Positions 50,686 through 62,615 of a DNA stretch of 64,000 nucleotides are shown piece by piece (the first letter of the stretch is position 1; each line of letters starts with the position of its first letter). The DNA is from Planctomycetota bacterium (GTDB lineage: Bacteria > Planctomycetota > UBA1135 > GCA-002686595). The stretch lies in NCBI GenBank assembly GCA_023150475.1, contig JAKLKU010000020.1, positions 62,001 to 126,000 on the forward strand, written 5' to 3'. The position numbers and the translations under genes were made by a program. Under the pieces are notes generated by a model. The model saw nothing but the letters and a program-made list of their open reading frames with translations, did no database searches and was not told where the DNA came from.

Positions 50686-52491
50686 ATGCAACTTCGCACT
50701 TCGATCCTCGTCACTCTCGCGTTCTCGTTCGCTTCCACGGCCCACGCCGGAACCCACTACGTCGATCGTTCGCTCACGACCGGCGCGAACGACGGCTCGT
50801 CATGGGCCGACGCGTTCCGCGACGCCGACGGCGTCGCCGCCGCGCTCGCAGTCGCGACCGCAGGCGACGAAGTGTGGGTCGCCGCCGGCTCGTACGTGCC
50901 GACGACGCTCGGCACTCGCTCGAGCTCGCACGTGCTGAAGGTCGGCGTCGTCGTGTACGGCGGTTTCGCCGGCGGTGAGACCAGCGTGTCGCAACGCGAC
51001 GTGCTCGCGCATCCGACGATCCTGACCGGCGATCTCGCGGGCGACGACGCGGGCGGCAACTTCGGCGAGAACTCGTTCCACGTCGTCGTCGGTTCCGGAA
51101 CCGACGCGACGGCGGTCCTCGACGGCTTCACGATCCGCGGCGGCAACGCGAACGTCAGCGGAGCGAACCAGGATCGTGGCGGCGGCGTGCTCTGCATCGG
51201 CGGTGCCGGGCCGACGATCCGCAACTGCGTGTTCACGGCGAACCGTTGCACGTTCGGCGGTGGTGCGGGCTACGCCAACGCGGCGGGCCCGAGCTTCATC
51301 GACTGCGTGTTCGACGCCAACGTCGGCGGGAGCTTCGGCGGCGCGTTCGACTTCGCCAACGGCGCGAACGTGACGATCGATCGCTGCGTGTTCCGCAACA
51401 ACTCCGCGGCGCGCGCGGGAGCCGTCGAGCTCTTCGCGAACTCGGGGCGCGTGTTCAACTCCCTCTTCTACGCGAACACGAGCACCGGCGCGGGTTCCGG
51501 CGGCGCACTCTACGTGCAAGGCGGTTCGCCGCAGATTCGCAACTGCACCGTGGTGCAGAACCAAGCGACGGGGAGCTCGGGCGGCGGCGGCTTGCGCATC
51601 GCGAGCGGTTCGCCCGTCGTCACGAACTGCATCTTCGATCAGAACACGGCCTCGGGCGGCGCGAGCGGTCCGACCGCGCAGATCTCGCCGGTGACCGCCG
51701 TGGTCACGTACTCGTTGATCCCGGCCGGTTTCGCCGGCACGGGCAACCTCGCGGCGACGCCGAGCTACGACGCGACGGGCCCGTTCCCCTTCCGGCTCGC
51801 GGCGAGTTCGCCGGGCGTCGACGCTGGCGACAACGCCGGCATCGGTGGAGCAGGACTCGCGCTCGCCGGCGCGCCGCGGCGTCTCGACGTGTTCGCGACG
51901 CCGGATGCGGGCGTCGGTGCCGCGCCGATCGTCGACATGGGCGCGTTCGAATCGGACGGCGACTGCAACGCCAACGGAGTCGCCGACTGGACCGACATCG
52001 CGCTCGGCACGTCGTTCGACGTCGACGGCGACACGGTGCCGGACGAATGCGAGTGCGCGGGCGGCACGCCGCCGCTCGTGTACTGCACGGCGAAGTTCAA
52101 CTCGCAACTCTGTCTGCCCGCGATCGCGCACCAAGGCACGCCGAGCGTGTCGAGCGCGAGCGCGTTCACGCTCTCGGCGAGCCAGGTCCTGAACAACAAG
52201 AACGGCATGTTGTTCTACGGCTACGGCGTGCAGGCGGTGCCGTTCCAAGGCGGCACGTTGTGCGTGACGTTGCCGATCCAGCGCACCAGCGTGCAGAACT
52301 CGGGCGGTTCGGCGAGCGGAACCGACTGCTCGGGCACGTTCACGTTCGACTTCAACGCGTGGATCCAGACGGGCGGCGATCCGCAGCTCGTTGCCGGCCA
52401 ACTCGTCGGCGTGCAGTTCTGGAGTCGCGATCCGCAGGACGCGTTCACGAGCAGCCTGACCGACGCCGTGCGGTTCGCGATCTGCCAGTAA
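50686..52491 (+). CDS. Secreted parallel beta-helix protein with planctomycete C-terminal domain
   Basis: The 601-residue product has a signal peptide (QLRTSILVTLAFSFASTAHA) and then a right-handed beta-helix of the choice-of-anchor type. Repeats include VLDGFTIRGGNANVSG, PTIRNCVFTANRCTFGGGAGY, PSFIDCVFDANVGGSFGGAF, VTIDRCVFRNNSAARAGAVEL and PQIRNCTVVQNQATGSSGGG. A short segment (DCNANGVADWTDIALGTSFDVDGDTVPDEC) looks like a dockerin-like calcium linker. The last 130 residues are the lineage C-terminal domain (YCTAKFNSQLCLPAIAHQGTPS, VLNNKNGMLFYGYG, PFQGGTLCVTLP). It is probably a surface or extracellular carbohydrate-binding or structural protein. I start at the ATG at 50686, and longer frames are spacer. 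Confidence 0.85.
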   Translation: MQLRTSILVTLAFSFASTAHAGTHYVDRSLTTGANDGSSWADAFRDADGVAAALAVATAGDEVWVAAGSYVPTTLGTRSSSHVLKVGVVVYGGFAGGETSVSQRDVLAHPTILTGDLAGDDAGGNFGENSFHVVVGSGTDATAVLDGFTIRGGNANVSGANQDRGGGVLCIGGAGPTIRNCVFTANRCTFGGGAGYANAAGPSFIDCVFDANVGGSFGGAFDFANGANVTIDRCVFRNNSAARAGAVELFANSGRVFNSLFYANTSTGAGSGGALYVQGGSPQIRNCTVVQNQATGSSGGGGLRIASGSPVVTNCIFDQNTASGGASGPTAQISPVTAVVTYSLIPAGFAGTGNLAATPSYDATGPFPFRLAASSPGVDAGDNAGIGGAGLALAGAPRRLDVFATPDAGVGAAPIVDMGAFESDGDCNANGVADWTDIALGTSFDVDGDTVPDECECAGGTPPLVYCTAKFNSQLCLPAIAHQGTPSVSSASAFTLSASQVLNNKNGMLFYGYGVQAVPFQGGTLCVTLPIQRTSVQNSGGSASGTDCSGTFTFDFNAWIQTGGDPQLVAGQLVGVQFWSRDPQDAFTSSLTDAVRFAICQ

Positions 52492-52501
52492 CGCACGTTC
52501 C

Positions 52502-52542
52502 GAGTCCGCCCCGCGCCGCGACGTCGTTCGCGCCGCGGACTC
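52502..52542. terminator. Hairpin between convergent genes
   Basis: The arms gagtccgc and gcggactc enclose a GC-rich 25-bp loop in the 66-bp gap between convergent genes. It may terminate both transcripts. No U tract is present. Confidence 0.4.
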
Positions 52543-52557
52543 CGCGCGCGTCGTCGC

Positions 52558-54813
52558 TCAGCGCCGCGTTCGTACGCCGATCGCTTCGAGCAGTTCCTCT
52601 CGCGGCGGTTCGAGTGGACCGTCCTCCGTGCAAAGCGGTGGCATCGCGCGGATCAGCAGCGCGACTTGCTCGCGACCGCGCGCGGACGCGGCGACTTCGC
52701 GAGGCGTGCGACCGCCGAGCATGGGAAGGCATTCGTCGAGCCATCGCAGGCACGACTCGCGATGCGCGCGCGCCAGCAGCGCCGTGTCCTCCGCGGAGCG
52801 CGGCTTCGTCGCCGACGCCAAGCGATCGTCGAGCGGCGCGTCGTCGGGAGCGTGCTCCTTCGTCGTGACGCGCTCGAGCACGACGCCGCCGGGCAGCGCT
52901 TCGATCCACGACCGTGCTCGTTCGAAGCGAGCCGCGGAGTTGACTTCGAGCAGCAACCGATCGTCGTGGAACGTCAAGTTCCCGAGCACCACCGCCTGGC
53001 CGAGCCCACGAGCGAAGTCGCCGAAGCGGCGCCACTTCCAACGACCTTCGTCGGCGGCGAACCGCAGGTCCGGACGTTCCGCGAGTGCGGCTTCCGTCGC
53101 GGCCCGGTCGCCGACGCGGAACATTGCATGGTGGAGCAGCACCGGTTCGTCGTCGACGTTCGTGTAGCGCGGCGAGCCCGTCGCGCGTTCGAGCCGCACT
53201 TCCCAGAGCCTCCCCAAGAAGTGCTGGTTCTCGCGGAGCAACTCGGGGCTCAACACGATCCCGTGCGCCGCGAACGCGCCGAGCGCGTGGGCCCAATCGC
53301 TCGCGCCGAGCGTCGGGCCTGCCCGAACGGCGAGAGCGTACGAGCCGACATCGAGGATGCGGAACGCGACGCAGGCGCCTTCGAAGTCGCGGCTCGAGTG
53401 CACGCGGTCGTGGATCGTCCGCCGGCTGCCGTCGAGCAGGTCCTCGACGTCGAAGCTCTCGCCGGGGCGCGTCGCGATCACTCGGAAGACCGAGACTCGC
53501 GCGTCGCGACGCGCTTCGAGCAGCGCACGCTCGACGCTCGAGAGATCGTCGCGAGCGAGCTCGCGTTCGACGAACGTCGGCGCACCCGGCGTTTCGCGGT
53601 ACGCCGCAGCGGCCCATTCGAGGAACGGGAGCAGCGGAACTTCGTCCGCGAGCGTCGCGATCACTTCGGCCGCGAGCTCGAGGTCGCCGAAGTACTCCGT
53701 CGCCGGCCGGTCCAGCGCGGCGAGCGCTCGGTCGAGACGTTCGACGAACCGCGGCGCGATCCGTTGATGCGCATCGGACCAATCGGCTCCGGTGCGCGGC
53801 AGGCCTTGCTCGTGCTCGGACCGTTCTTCGTCGCGACGCACGCGTTCGGCGAGCTCCTCGGCCTCGGCGTCGAAGCGGTCGAACAACGGATGTCGTTCGA
53901 CGAGCGCGCAGGTCACGCCGTGCTCGACGAGCCACGGCGTGGCGACTTCCGCGAGGTGTTCGTCGGTGAAGAGCACTTCCTGCGGCGCGCCTGCGGGCAG
54001 GTCGAGGCCTTCCCCGCGCAAGAGCGCCGCGAAGAGCCGCACGATCGCTTCGTCGTCGAAGACGGAGATCGCGGAGTAAGCGAGCGGTCGCTCATCGTCT
54101 TCGTGCAGCACGATCACGTGCCGCTCCCCGTCGTGGAAGCGCCGTCCGGTCGTCAGCAGCGTGCCGGCGACCCAACGTTCCTCCCGGCGTGGCAAGTCCT
54201 CCGGCACGGCGAGCAGCGCCGCGCATGCTCGATCGACGACATCGCGAACCACGACTTCGCGCGTGCGCACCACGAAGTCCGCGTCGTCGCGCACGACCGT
54301 GACTTCCGGGAGGCGCGAGAGCTGCGGCGAAAACGTCGTCGCGCGGATCTCGCCGCGTGCGAGCGCGACGCGCAGACCGACCAACACGGCGAGCATGGTG
54401 CGTTCGTCGGCGCGCGACAATCCGCGCGGCCCGCGCGCACGCGGCGTGCGCGCCAGGAAGCCGGGCACGAGCTCGTCCGGCCCTGCTTCGATGCCCGCCG
54501 CGCGCCATGCCGCCCCGAATTTCGCCGGAACGTTCGACGGCACGTCCATCCGCAGGTTCAGGAAGTCGAGGCCGTCCTCACGGGCGCACGTCACGAGTTC
54601 GATCCACTGTTCCAACGCTCGCTCGCCGCGCAGCACGAGCACGCCGTGGTCCTCGCCGGATTGACCGAGCACGCACGCGACCAAGGTGTGATCTTCGTCC
54701 GGCACGCGCATCAGGATCGCGGAATGCATGGGCACCGCGAGCCACGGGCGGGCACGGTGGAACTCGAAGGCCGCGGCGACCAGCGCGCGAGAGAGAGCGT
54801 CGGCGGATGTCAT
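52558..54813 (-). CDS. Large cytosolic protein of unknown function
   Basis: This 751-residue protein is acidic and helical, with no signal or membrane segment. I cannot assign its N-terminal and middle regions. The C-terminal segment WLDECLPMLGGRTPREVAASARGREQVALLIRAM resembles the LgGrTP..A motif of Xre/MbcA/ParS toxin-binding tails and of several uncharacterised proteins. Other conserved-looking segments are FRVIATRPGESFDVEDLLDGSRRTIHDR and WEVRLERATGSPRYTNVDDEPVLLHHAMFRV. The start is the ATG at 54813, with no strong ribosome site. It faces a divergent spacer and the metalloprotease gene. Confidence 0.65.
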   Translation of the reverse strand: MTSADALSRALVAAAFEFHRARPWLAVPMHSAILMRVPDEDHTLVACVLGQSGEDHGVLVLRGERALEQWIELVTCAREDGLDFLNLRMDVPSNVPAKFGAAWRAAGIEAGPDELVPGFLARTPRARGPRGLSRADERTMLAVLVGLRVALARGEIRATTFSPQLSRLPEVTVVRDDADFVVRTREVVVRDVVDRACAALLAVPEDLPRREERWVAGTLLTTGRRFHDGERHVIVLHEDDERPLAYSAISVFDDEAIVRLFAALLRGEGLDLPAGAPQEVLFTDEHLAEVATPWLVEHGVTCALVERHPLFDRFDAEAEELAERVRRDEERSEHEQGLPRTGADWSDAHQRIAPRFVERLDRALAALDRPATEYFGDLELAAEVIATLADEVPLLPFLEWAAAAYRETPGAPTFVERELARDDLSSVERALLEARRDARVSVFRVIATRPGESFDVEDLLDGSRRTIHDRVHSSRDFEGACVAFRILDVGSYALAVRAGPTLGASDWAHALGAFAAHGIVLSPELLRENQHFLGRLWEVRLERATGSPRYTNVDDEPVLLHHAMFRVGDRAATEAALAERPDLRFAADEGRWKWRRFGDFARGLGQAVVLGNLTFHDDRLLLEVNSAARFERARSWIEALPGGVVLERVTTKEHAPDDAPLDDRLASATKPRSAEDTALLARAHRESCLRWLDECLPMLGGRTPREVAASARGREQVALLIRAMPPLCTEDGPLEPPREELLEAIGVRTRR

Positions 54814-55202
54814 GGCGTGCAGGCTAGGGCTCGGCCGCCGCCGGTGACCGAGGGCACACCGGTGGGCGCCACTCGACGCGCCACGGCCGTCGCGCGAAGC
54901 AGCGAAAACCGTCGCGGTGGCGCACTCGGAGCTCGACGTCGAAAGCGCGCCAGGCCGCGCGAGCCCGCAGCGGCGTGCGGCTCGTCCCGCTCCGGCGAGA
55001 GGATTCGCGTGTCGGCGCGACACGAGCGAAATCGACGGCGCGAGCTCGGGTGAGCCGCGTCCGCCGAGCTGCGTACGTGCGAGCGCGCGCGACACCGAAT
55101 CGCGGTGGGATCTCGAATCGCGTGGATCCTGATCGGCCTCCCGATCGTCCATGGACGTCCACTGGTGTTCCGTTCGCAGCGTTTCGTTCAGGCAATCCCC
55201 AC
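54814..55202. other. 389-bp divergent spacer
   Basis: This spacer lies between the large unknown protein gene and the metalloprotease gene. The rightward frame is open throughout but arginine-rich, so it is not counted as coding. A 10-bp palindrome gtccatggac lies about 50 bp before the protease start. No promoter was assigned. Confidence 0.45.
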
Positions 55203-58199
55203 ATGTTCCAGCGTTTCTCGATCGGCCTCGTCTTCCTCGCGTGTGCAACCACGAGCGTTGCCGCGCAGTTCCCCGTGCCCGGCGCGGGCGATTCCTTGGT
55301 CCCCGATCGCGTCGAGGCAGCGCTCGACGCTTGGCGCGCCGAGCACGGCAGCGCGTGGCAGTACCGGTTCGACGCGGAAACCGGTTTCGCGCGCTTCGTC
55401 TTCGGCGGCAGCGCGGCCGCGCCGTTCGAGCCGCGTGACGACGCGGACTTCTACTCGCTCGCGCGCCACTGGCTCGGCGCGACGCAGGAGCTGCACGGCA
55501 TCGAACTCGCGAACCTGGTCGAGGACGGCGTGGTGTTCCTGCCGCTCTCGCTCGCCGGTTCGACCGACAAGTACACGGTGCAGTTCCGCCAAGTGAAGCA
55601 CGGCGTGCCGGTGCTCGACGGCTACGCGAACGTCTTGTTCGCCAACGACGGCACGTTGCTCTCGATCGACACGACGGGCGTGCGCGCTCTGTCGCAGGTC
55701 GACACGACGCCGAGCCTCGACGCTCGTGCCGCGACTCGGATCGCGCTCGGTTGGTTCGCGTCGGACGCGCAGCGCGAAGCGACCGTGATCGGTCAACCCA
55801 AGTTGATGATCGACCAGAGCGTGCGCGGCAAGTTCCGGCTGCCGCGGCTCGCGTGGGAGCTCACGGTGCTCGCGGAAGCCGACGGTGAAGCGATCGGTTA
55901 CGTCTACCGCGTCGACGCGCACGACGGCACTCAGTCGAGCCGGGCGAGCGCGGTCCACCACTTCGACGTGTCGGGCAACGTGAAGAGCTTCGCGACGCCC
56001 GGGAACTTCCCGGACGCAGCGTCGAACCCCGAGACGTCGCAGAACATGCCCTACCTCGCCGTCACGAGCGCGCAGGGCAACGCGAAGACCGATGCGAACG
56101 GCAACTTCACGATCGTCGGCGCTTCGGCGCCGGTGTCGGCGACGTTCCGCTTCCAGTCGGGCACGTTCGCGACCGTCAACAACAACGCGGGCTCGGCGTA
56201 CTCGAAGGTACAGAACCTGACAGCGGCGAGCGGCAACAACGTCGTGCTCAACAGTCCGGTCGACGACTTCGTGACGGCGCAGGCGAACTCGTTCCTGTGG
56301 ATCGGCAAGATGCGCGACTGGACGCGTTCGGTGAACCCCGCCGACGCGACCTGCGATTTCCTCGCCACGTCGAACGTCAACATCTCGTCGACGTGCAACG
56401 CGTACTACAACGGTTCGTCGGTCAACTTCTTCCGCTCCGGCGGCGGTTGCGTCAACACGTCGTACTCCTCCGTGGTCCTGCACGAGATGGGACACTGGCT
56501 GAACGACCGCTACTCGAGCGGCAACGGCGCGGATGGCTTCGGCGAAGGCAACGCCGACAACTTCTCGACGTTCATCCTCGACGACCCGATCGTCGGTCGG
56601 AACTTCTGCGGCACGAACTGCAACATCCGCGACGGGAACAACACGCGGCAGTTCTGCGGCGACACGAACGGTGGGTGTTACGGCGAAGTGCACGCCGACG
56701 GCGAAGTGTTGATGGGCGCGTGCTGGAAGGTGCGCACGCGGCTCAAGAACACGCTCGGCGCGAGCGCCGGATCGCAGGCGGCCAACGTGCTCTTCAACGC
56801 GTGGATGAACGCGTACAACGACATGCAGATCAAGTCGATCGTCGAGATCCACTGGCTGACGCTCGACGACGACGACGGCAACATCACCAACGGCACGCCG
56901 AACTACGTCGACATCGACCTCGGCTTCCGCGCGCAGGGTTTCCCGGGCTACACGCTCTCGTTCGTCACGTTGACCAACGTGTCGCAGGTGGCGTCCTACT
57001 CCGGCTTCGGACCTTTCCCGATCAGCGCGGACGCCGTCGCGTCCCAGAACCCACCGGTGAGTTCGGTCGCGATCAAGTGGCGCACCAAGGGCACGACGAC
57101 GTTCCAGACGTCGCCGATGACGTTGGTGTCGGGCACCACGTGGAGCGGCTCCATCCCGGCGCAGCCGTGCAATTCGACGCTCGAGTACTACGTCCTCGGC
57201 ACGGACAGCGTCGGCAAGACCGGTACGTTCCCGGACCAAGCTCCGATCTACCTGAGCACCGCGGAGATCGCGCACACCGGCGTCCTCTACGCGAACGACT
57301 TCGAATCGGGCGCGGCCGGTTGGACGCACGGCGCCAATGCGGGCAGCGACGATTGGCAGCTCTCGACCCAAGTCGGAGTCGTGATCTCCGCCGGCAAGGT
57401 GGGGGATCCGACGGCGCCGGCGAGTTCGGGCTCGAGCGTCTTCGGCACCGACCTCGGCGCCGGCGCGGACGACGGGCTCTACGAAGCCGATCAGATCGAA
57501 TGGCTGCGCTCCCCGTCGATCGACTGCACCGGAGCCGACAACGTGCACCTGCGCTTCAAGCGCTGGTTGAACGCCCAGAAGAGCAACAACGACGCTGCAT
57601 CGATCCGCGTCAACGGCACGCTCGTCTGGACGAACCTCGCGTTGTTCGACACGTTCGACACCGCGTGGGTGCCGATGGACCTCGACATCTCGTCGATCGC
57701 CGATGGCAACCCGTCGGTGCAGATCGAGTTCAAGCTCAAGACCGACGGCTCCGCTCAGTACGGCGGCTGGAACGTCGACGACTTCGAGCTCTCGGCGTAC
57801 AGCTGCTCGCCGACGTGTCCGGTGCGCGTGAACTACTGCGCCGGCAAGCCGAACTCGAACGGTTGGATCCCGACGATCGCGAGCACCGGCACGCCACAGC
57901 TCTCGACGCAGAACTTCCAGATCGAGCTCAGCGACGGCACGTACTCGAAACTCGCCGTGGTGTTCTGGAGCTCCGCGCCGCTCAACGCGCCTTTCCTCGG
58001 CGGCACGTTGTGCGTCGCGCCGCCGATCACGCGCGGCACGCCGCTGACCACCAGTCCGACCGGGAGCGCGAGCTACCCGATCAACATCACGCCGCAGATG
58101 GTCGGCACGACGCTCTACTACCAATGGTGGATGCGCGACCCGCAGGACCAGGACTTCGTCGGGCTCTCCGACGGCCTGCAAGTCCAGTTCTGTAACTGA
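55203..58199 (+). CDS. Secreted zinc metalloprotease with planctomycete C-terminal domain
   Basis: The 998-residue product has a signal peptide (RFSIGLVFLACATTSVAAQ), then a propeptide-like FTP/PepSY region (YKYTVQFRQVKHGVPVLDGYANVLF type). The catalytic domain carries VVLHEMGHWLND (HEMGH at 427-431, Glu catalytic). The following FGEGNADNFSTF supplies a likely third zinc ligand, as in fungalysin or thermolysin-like (gluzincin) proteases. Beyond it lie Ig-like and LamG/MAM-like modules (YANDFESGAAGWTHGANAG). The lineage C-terminal domain closes the protein (NYCAGKPNSNGWIPTIAS, APFLGGTLCVAPP, WWMRDPQDQDF). It is probably an extracellular protein-degrading enzyme. The start at 55203 is the first ATG followed by a signal peptide. 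Confidence 0.88.
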   Translation: MFQRFSIGLVFLACATTSVAAQFPVPGAGDSLVPDRVEAALDAWRAEHGSAWQYRFDAETGFARFVFGGSAAAPFEPRDDADFYSLARHWLGATQELHGIELANLVEDGVVFLPLSLAGSTDKYTVQFRQVKHGVPVLDGYANVLFANDGTLLSIDTTGVRALSQVDTTPSLDARAATRIALGWFASDAQREATVIGQPKLMIDQSVRGKFRLPRLAWELTVLAEADGEAIGYVYRVDAHDGTQSSRASAVHHFDVSGNVKSFATPGNFPDAASNPETSQNMPYLAVTSAQGNAKTDANGNFTIVGASAPVSATFRFQSGTFATVNNNAGSAYSKVQNLTAASGNNVVLNSPVDDFVTAQANSFLWIGKMRDWTRSVNPADATCDFLATSNVNISSTCNAYYNGSSVNFFRSGGGCVNTSYSSVVLHEMGHWLNDRYSSGNGADGFGEGNADNFSTFILDDPIVGRNFCGTNCNIRDGNNTRQFCGDTNGGCYGEVHADGEVLMGACWKVRTRLKNTLGASAGSQAANVLFNAWMNAYNDMQIKSIVEIHWLTLDDDDGNITNGTPNYVDIDLGFRAQGFPGYTLSFVTLTNVSQVASYSGFGPFPISADAVASQNPPVSSVAIKWRTKGTTTFQTSPMTLVSGTTWSGSIPAQPCNSTLEYYVLGTDSVGKTGTFPDQAPIYLSTAEIAHTGVLYANDFESGAAGWTHGANAGSDDWQLSTQVGVVISAGKVGDPTAPASSGSSVFGTDLGAGADDGLYEADQIEWLRSPSIDCTGADNVHLRFKRWLNAQKSNNDAASIRVNGTLVWTNLALFDTFDTAWVPMDLDISSIADGNPSVQIEFKLKTDGSAQYGGWNVDDFELSAYSCSPTCPVRVNYCAGKPNSNGWIPTIASTGTPQLSTQNFQIELSDGTYSKLAVVFWSSAPLNAPFLGGTLCVAPPITRGTPLTTSPTGSASYPINITPQMVGTTLYYQWWMRDPQDQDFVGLSDGLQVQFCN

Positions 58200-58224
58200 C
58201 GCACGCTGGCGCGTTCCGGCATTC

Positions 58225-58256
58225 GAGGCCGTGCCCCATCGCCGGGGCGCGGCCTC
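58225..58256 (+). terminator. Hairpin downstream of the metalloprotease gene
   Basis: The arms gaggccgtgcccc and ggggcgcggcctc pair over 13 bp, with one G-U pair, around the loop atcgcc. It lies 26 bp after the protease stop. There is no U tract. Confidence 0.5.
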
Positions 58257-58662
58257 GGCGCGTTCTCGGAGTCCCGGCGTGCTTCGGCGTCCGGAGTCAC
58301 CGGCCCGAGCCGCCACCGCGCGGTCCACCGCCGCACCGCCGCGCTTTCGCGTCGCTTCGCGGCCGCGAGCGAAGCGTCGGGCCCTCACCGAGCGAACGAC
58401 CGGCGTGCCTCGCGCAAGCGACCGGCGCGTTTCGTCCTGACCGGGCCCGCGATGCGAGCCGCGGCGGCCGAGTCGAGTTGGAACGGCGTGGGCAGGGACC
58501 TGGGGGCCGGGCCGCGTCGGGCGCGGGGCTCGAGCGGGGCTGGGGCGGGACAGGAGCGAGGCGGGCGCGAGGCGGAAGCGGGCCAACGATCGGGGGGCTG
58601 GGTGCGCAGACTCGACGGTGTCCAAGTGCGCAGCACCGTCTAGGGCGAGACTACGCCCAGGA

Positions 58663-61179
<2,517 letters not shown>

Positions 61180-61201
61180 GACCCACGAGCGCTCGACGGT
61201 C

Positions 61202-61242
61202 GACCGCCCGGGATCGCGCGTTCGCGGCCCGGGCGGTCTTTT
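61202..61242 (+). terminator. Intrinsic terminator of katG
   Basis: The arms gaccgcccggg and cccgggcggtc pair perfectly over 11 bp around a 15-base loop and are followed at once by tttt. It lies 22 bp after the katG stop. It is the best intrinsic terminator in the window. Confidence 0.85.
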
Positions 61243-61411
61243 CGTCGGCGGGGCGTTCGCGCCGAGCATCCGGTGCATCCGGTCCATGTCGCGCCGCGTA
61301 CGGTCGCGCCGCGTACGGTCGAGCCGCGCGAGGCGCCACGTGCTCGCGGCGTCGCGAGCCGTGCGAAACGGAGGCTCTCGATGGCGCGGCGTCCGACGCA
61401 CGCGCGGCGCG

Positions 61412-61885
61412 TCACTTCGTTCGTCGGTAGTCGGCCTCCATGAAGGGCGACCAGCTCTTCCCACCGTCGTTCGACGACTCGATCTTGAACGTGTAGCGCT
61501 CGGCGCCCTTCAGCGCATAGACGTACCGCATGCGCCCGTGCGGCGTGTCGTGCTCGAAGACGAAATCGGAGCCTTCGAAGCGTCCCGGTGTCGCGCTCGG
61601 CGGCGGCATGCCCATCGAATCGACCCAGTACCACAAGTAGCGTTTCCCGAACGTGTCGTAGCCGATGACGCTGTGTCCGTGGAACGTGCGCTCGCCGCCG
61701 ACTTCCTGGTGATAGTCGGCGATCAAGTAGAAGCGATCGGCGGATATCCGCGCCTCCGTGAAGCCGATCGACTTGCCGCCCGGCCCGTGCGGACCCGGGT
61801 ACATCCGTTCGTCGCCGGTCCACGAACCCGCGAGTTGGGCGAGCTTCTCGTGTTCGGGTCCGGGGCGAGGCATCTCGAATTGCAT
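61412..61885 (-). CDS. DUF1579 family protein
   Basis: The 157-residue product matches the DUF1579 pattern: HEKLAQLAGSWTGDERMYPGPHGPGG near the start, then RFYLIADYHQEVGGERTFHGHSVIGYDTFGKRYLWYWVDSMG, and a C-terminal AERYTFKIESSNDGGKSWSPFMEADYRR. The family is a small lipocalin-like beta-barrel of unknown function, and no signal peptide is present. The ATG at 61885 has caggagag upstream. It is convergent with katG. Confidence 0.88.
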   Translation of the reverse strand: MQFEMPRPGPEHEKLAQLAGSWTGDERMYPGPHGPGGKSIGFTEARISADRFYLIADYHQEVGGERTFHGHSVIGYDTFGKRYLWYWVDSMGMPPPSATPGRFEGSDFVFEHDTPHGRMRYVYALKGAERYTFKIESSNDGGKSWSPFMEADYRRTK

Positions 61886-62615
61886 GGTTCGACTCTCCTG
61901 TCGTGTCGTGAAGCCGCGGTGAGCACGGTCCGATTTGGACCGTGCGAGGGCGCCTTGGTATCCGAGGCGCGCGAACGGCGCCACCCGCGGCGTGTACGAA
62001 GTCCTCGGTGCGCGGCGCATCCGCGCGGCGGCGCTTCGCCGCGCGAGCCGAGCACTCGCTGGCACCGGCGCTTCGCGGCGTGCCGCGCCGAGACGCACGT
62101 CGGCAGAGCGTCCCGAATGCGTTCGCTCGCGCTCGTCCGCGCGAAGCGCACTCGTCGCGCCGTGCTCGTGCCTCGCCGGCGAGGCCCGTCGCGCGCCGCC
62201 ATCGAGCGCATCGAGTACTCGTGGGTCGTTCGTTGACGGCACGCGACGCGCGTTCGGGCAGCGCAGCACGTCGCCTCGGGACACGGTGAGCCGCATGGCA
62301 GGCGATGCAGCCGCCAACGAGGCCTCGTCGCGCCGATTCGCCGAACCAGGCCCTCGCGAAGGGTCGGGTGCGAGCGCGCGAGACCTCGGGGCGCGCCTCG
62401 CGCGACGTGCCGCGGTTCCGGCCGAGTCGCCGTCTACAGCGTCCGCCAGATCGCCTGCCAGAACGCCGGCCAGAACGCCGGCCAATTCGCACGCCAGATC
62501 GCCGGCCAGATCGGGGGCCAGATCGGGGGCTGGATCGGAGGTTCGATCGGCGGTTCGGTCGGCGGTTCGGTCGCAGGCGAGATCGCCGGCGCGGGCGGTG
62601 CTGGCCGCATCCGGA
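61886..62615. other. 730-bp spacer containing a 12-bp repeat array
   Basis: No gene is supported between the DUF1579 gene and the antiporter gene, both of which are leftward. The right third is a 13-unit tandem repeat (62437-62592). The left part is GC-rich and should contain the DUF1579 promoter. Open frames here are repeat- or arginine-rich. Confidence 0.5.
62437..62592. repeat. 12-bp tandem repeat array, about 13 units
   Basis: Successive 12-bp units such as gatcgcctgcca, gaacgccggcca (twice), gatcgccggcca, gatcgggggcca, gatcggcggttc and ggtcggcggttc run without interruption over 156 bp. The array starts about 24 bp downstream of the antiporter stop. All three frames on each strand give low-complexity peptides, so it appears non-coding. 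Confidence 0.9.

Noticed and set aside
62437-62592. Possible CRISPR array
   Set aside because: The units are contiguous 12-mers with no spacers between them, and no cas genes are present in the window.
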